Of a DNA stretch of 64,000 nucleotides, positions 60,693 to 64,000 are shown piece by piece (position 1 is the stretch's first letter; the number at the start of each line of letters is the position of its first letter). Source of the DNA: Pirellula sp. (GTDB lineage Bacteria; Planctomycetota; Planctomycetia; Pirellulales; Lacipirellulaceae); assembly GCA_013822725.1 (NCBI GenBank), contig PNKX01000004.1, positions 1-64,000 on the forward strand, read 5' to 3'. Both the position numbers and the translations under genes were made by a program. Below the pieces are notes generated by a model. The model was not told where the DNA came from. It did not search any database and saw only the letters and a list, made by a program, of their open reading frames with translations.

Positions 60693-61904
60693 ATGCCCAC
60701 CCCCTGGCAACCACCCTTCGTCTACGCCGTCTGCCAACATGGGGCCGAGGCCGTCCTCAAGCGCGAACTTGCCCTCCGCGCCCCGCAACTCCGCCCGGCC
60801 TTCTCGCGGCCCGGGTTCGTCACCTTCAAGCTCGACGCCCCCTGCGCCGATCCCGAAAAGTTCCATTTCCCCTCCGCCTTCGCCCGCACCAGCGGCTTCT
60901 CGCTCGGCTCGGTGAAGGGCGAACGCCTCCACGATCTCGCCGCGGAAGTCTGGCAACTCCCTGAAGTCCAAGCCTTCCTCGCCTCCGTCGAACTCGCCGG
61001 CCTCCACGTCTGGCAACGCGACGAGCGCCCCCCCGGCGACCGCGGCTTCGAACCCGGTCCCACGCTCCTTGCCGATGAGGCCGAGCAAGTCATCCGCGAG
61101 CTCTCGCCGATCGAGTCGCTCCGCCCCGACGCCCCCGGCGGTCGTTCGACGCCGCGCAACCGCTGGGTGCTCGACGTCGCGATGATCGAACCGAATCAAT
61201 GGTTCGTCGGTTGCCACCGCTCGACCAGCCGCGTCGCCTCCTGGCCCGGCGGCGTTCCGGCCGTCGACTTCCCCGAGCACGCCGTCTCGCGGGCTTACCT
61301 GAAGATGGCCGAAGCGATGAGCTGGGCGTCGCTGCCGATGTCGCGCGGCGAGCGCGTCGTCGAACTCGGCTGCGCCCCCGGCGGCGCGTCGCAAGCATTG
61401 CTCGACGCGGGACTCGAAGTGATCGGCGTCGACCCCGCCGAGGTCGACGAGTCGGTCCTCGCCGATCCCCACTTCACCCACGTCCGCAGCCGCTCGGTCG
61501 AGACCTCGCGCAAGGTCTTCCGCCACGTGCAGTGGCTCGCCGCCGACATGAACGTCCCGCCGACCTTCACGCTCGACGCCGTCGAAGCCGTGGTGAAACA
61601 CCCCGGGATCTCAATCCGCGGGATGCTGCTCACGCTGAAGCTCCCCGATCTCGCGCTTGTCGAGGAACTCCCCAAATTTGTCGAGCGCGTCCGCAGTTGG
61701 GGCTACCTCGACGTGCGGCTCCGGCAGCTAGCGTTCAACCGCCAAGAAATCTGCCTCGCCGCCCTCCGCAGCCGCAGTCAACGCCGCGTCCTCCGCACCA
61801 GCGGCACGCGAAAGCGTTCGGGCCACAAACCAGCGCCCGCCCCCGGCGCTGCGCCACTCCCTGCAGCGCCATCGCCCGCCGACCACCCCGAATCGCCCAT
61901 TTAG
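60693..61904 (+). CDS. RlmM-like 23S rRNA 2'-O-methyltransferase (FtsJ type)
   Basis: A 403-aa methyltransferase starting MPTPWQPPFVYAVCQHGAEA at ATG 60693; frame from 60609 is open but non-coding. N-terminal THUMP-like RNA-binding part to ~180, then FtsJ-type Rossmann fold: GERVVELGCAPGGASQALLD (SAM motif I), EVIGVDPAEVDES, VRLRQLAFNRQEICLAALR. K-D-K-E residues include LKM, DPA and LTLKLPD. RlmM (YgdE) methylates C2498 of 23S rRNA; planctomycete members may have another target. Rho-independent terminator right after the stop. Confidence 0.8.
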   Translation: MPTPWQPPFVYAVCQHGAEAVLKRELALRAPQLRPAFSRPGFVTFKLDAPCADPEKFHFPSAFARTSGFSLGSVKGERLHDLAAEVWQLPEVQAFLASVELAGLHVWQRDERPPGDRGFEPGPTLLADEAEQVIRELSPIESLRPDAPGGRSTPRNRWVLDVAMIEPNQWFVGCHRSTSRVASWPGGVPAVDFPEHAVSRAYLKMAEAMSWASLPMSRGERVVELGCAPGGASQALLDAGLEVIGVDPAEVDESVLADPHFTHVRSRSVETSRKVFRHVQWLAADMNVPPTFTLDAVEAVVKHPGISIRGMLLTLKLPDLALVEELPKFVERVRSWGYLDVRLRQLAFNRQEICLAALRSRSQRRVLRTSGTRKRSGHKPAPAPGAAPLPAAPSPADHPESPI

Positions 61905-61907
61905 CCC

Positions 61908-61930
61908 GGCCCGCTCGCGGCGGGCCTTTT
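61908..61930 (+). terminator. Intrinsic terminator of the methyltransferase gene
   Basis: GGCCCGC (61908-61914) pairs with GCGGGCC (61920-61926) over TCGCG, followed by TTTT. It lies 3 bp after the stop codon. Confidence 0.75.
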
Positions 61931-62130
61931 GGGGCAGCGCTCAATCGCGCTGACAGCGCGGGCTTCCGCCCGCGGCTAAATGGGCTCGGCGATAATCGAT
62001 GTCCGGCGCACTGTCGCGAAGTGCTGGCGGGCGGGCCGCCAATCTTGACGCAACCCCCGTCCGGCTGGTACTTACCCTGCGCGGAAACTCCGCGCTCACG
62101 CCGTCCCTGTCCGTCCGAGGCCGTCTCGCG

Positions 62131-63354
62131 TTGCTAGCACCAGCTCAACACCGGCGCGCATTCACGCTCATCATTCTTGTGATCGGCTGTTGGTGCGCGC
62201 TCGCTGCAACAAAAATTCACGCCCAACGCGTCCAATTTCCGACCGCCAGCCCCTTCGCCGCCGCGCCGCCGCCGATCTATCCCACGACGCCACAACCTTC
62301 GCTAGCCCCGGCGCTGCAAGGCTTCGATCCCTACGCTACCCCCGGCCTCGCGGCGCCGCCAGTCGACGTTCCCTACACGGCGCCCGCGCTCACGCCCAAC
62401 TTCGCGACAGCCCCCACAGGCGCTCCGCCGATGACCGGCATTCCCTACGCCGCTCCGCCGCAGGGAAACGTTATGCAAAACATGCCCTCGGTCCAATGGA
62501 ACCGCGGCACTTACGATTACCAGAACCCCGACGGCTCCGTCGTCAAACTGCAGCGACTCCTGCAGCAGATCAGCGTCGAATCGACCTACCTCTTCGGCAA
62601 TCACAATCCCGACGAGCTAGGTTGGAACCGCCTTGAAATGGCCGCCACGTTCGGCGTCCCGATCTTTCGCAATCCCGACACGCCGCTGCTGATCACTCCT
62701 GGCTTCGCCTTCAACTGGATCGAAGGCCCGAGCGGCCCTAATGCCGACTTGCCGCCGCGCGTCTACGACGCCTACCTCGACACCGCGTGGAGCCCGAAGA
62801 TCACCGAGCGTTTCAGCGCCGATCTCGGCTTCCGCACCGGCGTCTGGAGCGACTTCTCTTATTTCGATAGCCGCTCGATGCGCTATATGGGCCGCGGCAT
62901 GGGCGTCTACCAACTCTCGCCGAAGATGGACCTCCACGGCGGCGTCTGGTACCTCGACCGCAACAAAATCAAACTCCTCCCCGCCGGCGGCGTCTACTGG
63001 CGCCCTAACCCCGAGTGGGATCTCTGGCTCCTCTTCCCGAACCCCAAAATCCGCAAGCGGTTCCAGAACCTCGGCCAAATCCAGTGGTGGTGGTACGTCT
63101 CCGGCGAATACGGCGGCGGCGCCTGGACGATCACTCGCTCCGAAGACGGCCCCGCTGCTGGCGCCGAAGACGACATCGACTACAACGACATCCGCGCGAA
63201 TTTTGGCATCGAGTGGGAAACGCAAACTCGCCTCCACGGCCATTTCGAAGTCGGCTACGTCTTTGACCGCGAAATTGTCTATTCCCAAACCAATCTTCCG
63301 CCCGAATACAAACTCGACGACACGGTCATGCTGCGTCTCGGCTTCGACTTCTAA
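62131..63354 (+). CDS. Outer-membrane beta-barrel-like protein
   Basis: A 407-aa protein whose start is probably TTG 62131 (LLAPAQHRRAFTLIILVIGC, signal peptide ending IHAQ); the frame is open from 61999, but that start would bury the signal. The first third is Pro/Ala-rich (APPPIYPTTPQPSLAPALQG). From ~140 the protein has alternating beta-strands (STYLFGNHNPDELGWNRLEM, PIFRNPDTPLLITPGFAFNW, ERFSADLGFRTGVWSDFSYF) and ends in F (DTVMLRLGFDF), as outer-membrane barrels do. Resembles planctomycete DUF6268-like barrels. The next gene is a tandem paralogue. Confidence 0.7.
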   Translation: MLAPAQHRRAFTLIILVIGCWCALAATKIHAQRVQFPTASPFAAAPPPIYPTTPQPSLAPALQGFDPYATPGLAAPPVDVPYTAPALTPNFATAPTGAPPMTGIPYAAPPQGNVMQNMPSVQWNRGTYDYQNPDGSVVKLQRLLQQISVESTYLFGNHNPDELGWNRLEMAATFGVPIFRNPDTPLLITPGFAFNWIEGPSGPNADLPPRVYDAYLDTAWSPKITERFSADLGFRTGVWSDFSYFDSRSMRYMGRGMGVYQLSPKMDLHGGVWYLDRNKIKLLPAGGVYWRPNPEWDLWLLFPNPKIRKRFQNLGQIQWWWYVSGEYGGGAWTITRSEDGPAAGAEDDIDYNDIRANFGIEWETQTRLHGHFEVGYVFDREIVYSQTNLPPEYKLDDTVMLRLGFDF

Positions 63355-63376
63355 GCGCCACTCGGCGGAGTACTCT

Positions 63377-64000
63377 TTGACGCCCCCTCTATTAACATGC
63401 CAGCAGCTGGCGCCGCGCCGCAGCGGACTGGTCGCTATCGCGATCCTTGCTAGCATCCTGCCGCGAGTTCAAGCGCAAACGCAGCCGCCGTACGCCGCCC
63501 CGCCAGCATCCCCCTTCGCCGGCGTTCCCAACCCTGCTTACGCCAATCTCCAACAACAGCAACAACAGCCTCCCGCCTCGGCGGTCATCACGCCCACGCC
63601 GTGGACGCCAACGCATACGGAACCGATCACGCCGATCGATCTCGATCAACTCCCCGCCTCGGCGGACCCGTCCGTGCACGGCTCCGTCCTCGACCCCAGC
63701 CTCCGCGTCGCGAACCTCGCCGAAGATACGGTCGCTCCGCAGAACCAACTTGCTCCCGAAGCCGACAGCGAGCTCCCCCCCGGCGCCCGCGCCGGCGTCT
63801 TCCAAAAAATTTACTTCACCGGCACCTGGCTCCCGCAAATGAGCGACGAGCCCGACACCCTCGGCATGGGCGATCTCGAAGCCGGCGTCGTCTTCGGCTT
63901 TCCCTTCTTCCGTCGCGACACGCCGCTGCTGATCACCCCCTACTTCGCGACGCACTTCCTCTCGAACGCCGCCGCCCTCGACATCCCGAGTACGCTCTAC
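63377..64000 (+). CDS. Outer-membrane beta-barrel-like protein, partial (tandem paralogue)
   Basis: The gene runs off the window. TTG 63377 with GGCGGAG 7 nt before; signal peptide RSGLVAIAILASILPRVQAQ. A Gln/Pro-rich linker follows (YANLQQQQQQPPASAVITPT), then the barrel start GVFQKIYFTGTWLPQMSDEP and FFRRDTPLLITPYFATHFLS, matching PIFRNPDTPLLITPGFAFNW of the gene upstream. So the two are paralogues in tandem, 22 bp apart. 208 codons are visible. Confidence 0.75.
   Translation, partial: MTPPLLTCQQLAPRRSGLVAIAILASILPRVQAQTQPPYAAPPASPFAGVPNPAYANLQQQQQQPPASAVITPTPWTPTHTEPITPIDLDQLPASADPSVHGSVLDPSLRVANLAEDTVAPQNQLAPEADSELPPGARAGVFQKIYFTGTWLPQMSDEPDTLGMGDLEAGVVFGFPFFRRDTPLLITPYFATHFLSNAAALDIPSTLY

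Noticed and set aside
1..64000. CRISPR arrays
   Set aside because: No regularly spaced direct repeats were seen; the many repeats are inverted and dispersed.

Overview
The window looks like chromosomal DNA of a planctomycete, probably of the Pirellulales type. The evidence is a PEP-CTERM secreted protein, an ECF sigma factor overlapping a Ser/Thr kinase-WD40 fusion, a stand-alone RNA polymerase alpha-CTD protein, a GH127 sugar hydrolase, GC-rich codon use, long spacers and many dispersed intergenic inverted repeats. No rRNA, tRNA or CRISPR array was seen.

Left part (1-20.5 kb) is accessory. It opens with a tightly overlapping three-gene chaperone cluster: an HscC-type Hsp70, a one-pass membrane protein and a J-like protein whose HPD motif reads KPD. 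A graveyard of IS3 and IS110 pieces follows (5.4-6.65 kb). Next comes an RNA-repair island (8.2-13.4 kb): two Pol-beta-type nucleotidyltransferases, an RtcB-type RNA ligase, a DUF4291 protein and, on the other strand, a CCA-adding enzyme with an HD domain. That enzyme is preceded by the C-terminal stump of a third nucleotidyltransferase. The stump is cut off by a fragment of an autotransporter-type beta-strand protein and an IS4-family element. A decayed integrative element follows (15.3-17.7 kb): HNH pseudogene, small ORF and tyrosine-integrase pseudogene. Then come a PEP-CTERM protein, two small HTH proteins and a frameshifted membrane protein.

Middle part (20.8-40.5 kb): ECF sigma factor plus Ser/Thr kinase-WD40, an XRE regulator with an NTF2-like tail, a secreted lactonase-fold protein, an LssY_C-domain protein, a four-gene operon of two ABC-2 exporters, a GH127 beta-L-arabinofuranosidase-like enzyme, a globin-coupled histidine kinase with its NtrC-type sigma-54 regulator, and a universal stress protein.

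Right part (40.6-64 kb) is mostly housekeeping: a DUF1338 dioxygenase-like protein, BI-1/YccA, an MFS transporter, a large membrane protein, a PQQ-propeller protein, a YdjY-domain protein, YggS-YggU, PolX, small basic proteins, a secreted repeat protein, stand-alone alpha-CTD, UvrD/PcrA, MsrB, RlmM-like methyltransferase and two tandem outer-membrane-barrel-like genes, the second running off the window. The spacers here hold several repeat families. One is an ~85-bp palindromic element found four times, each just downstream of a plus-strand gene.

Functions are inferred from recognisable motifs and family resemblance read by eye; no database search was run.
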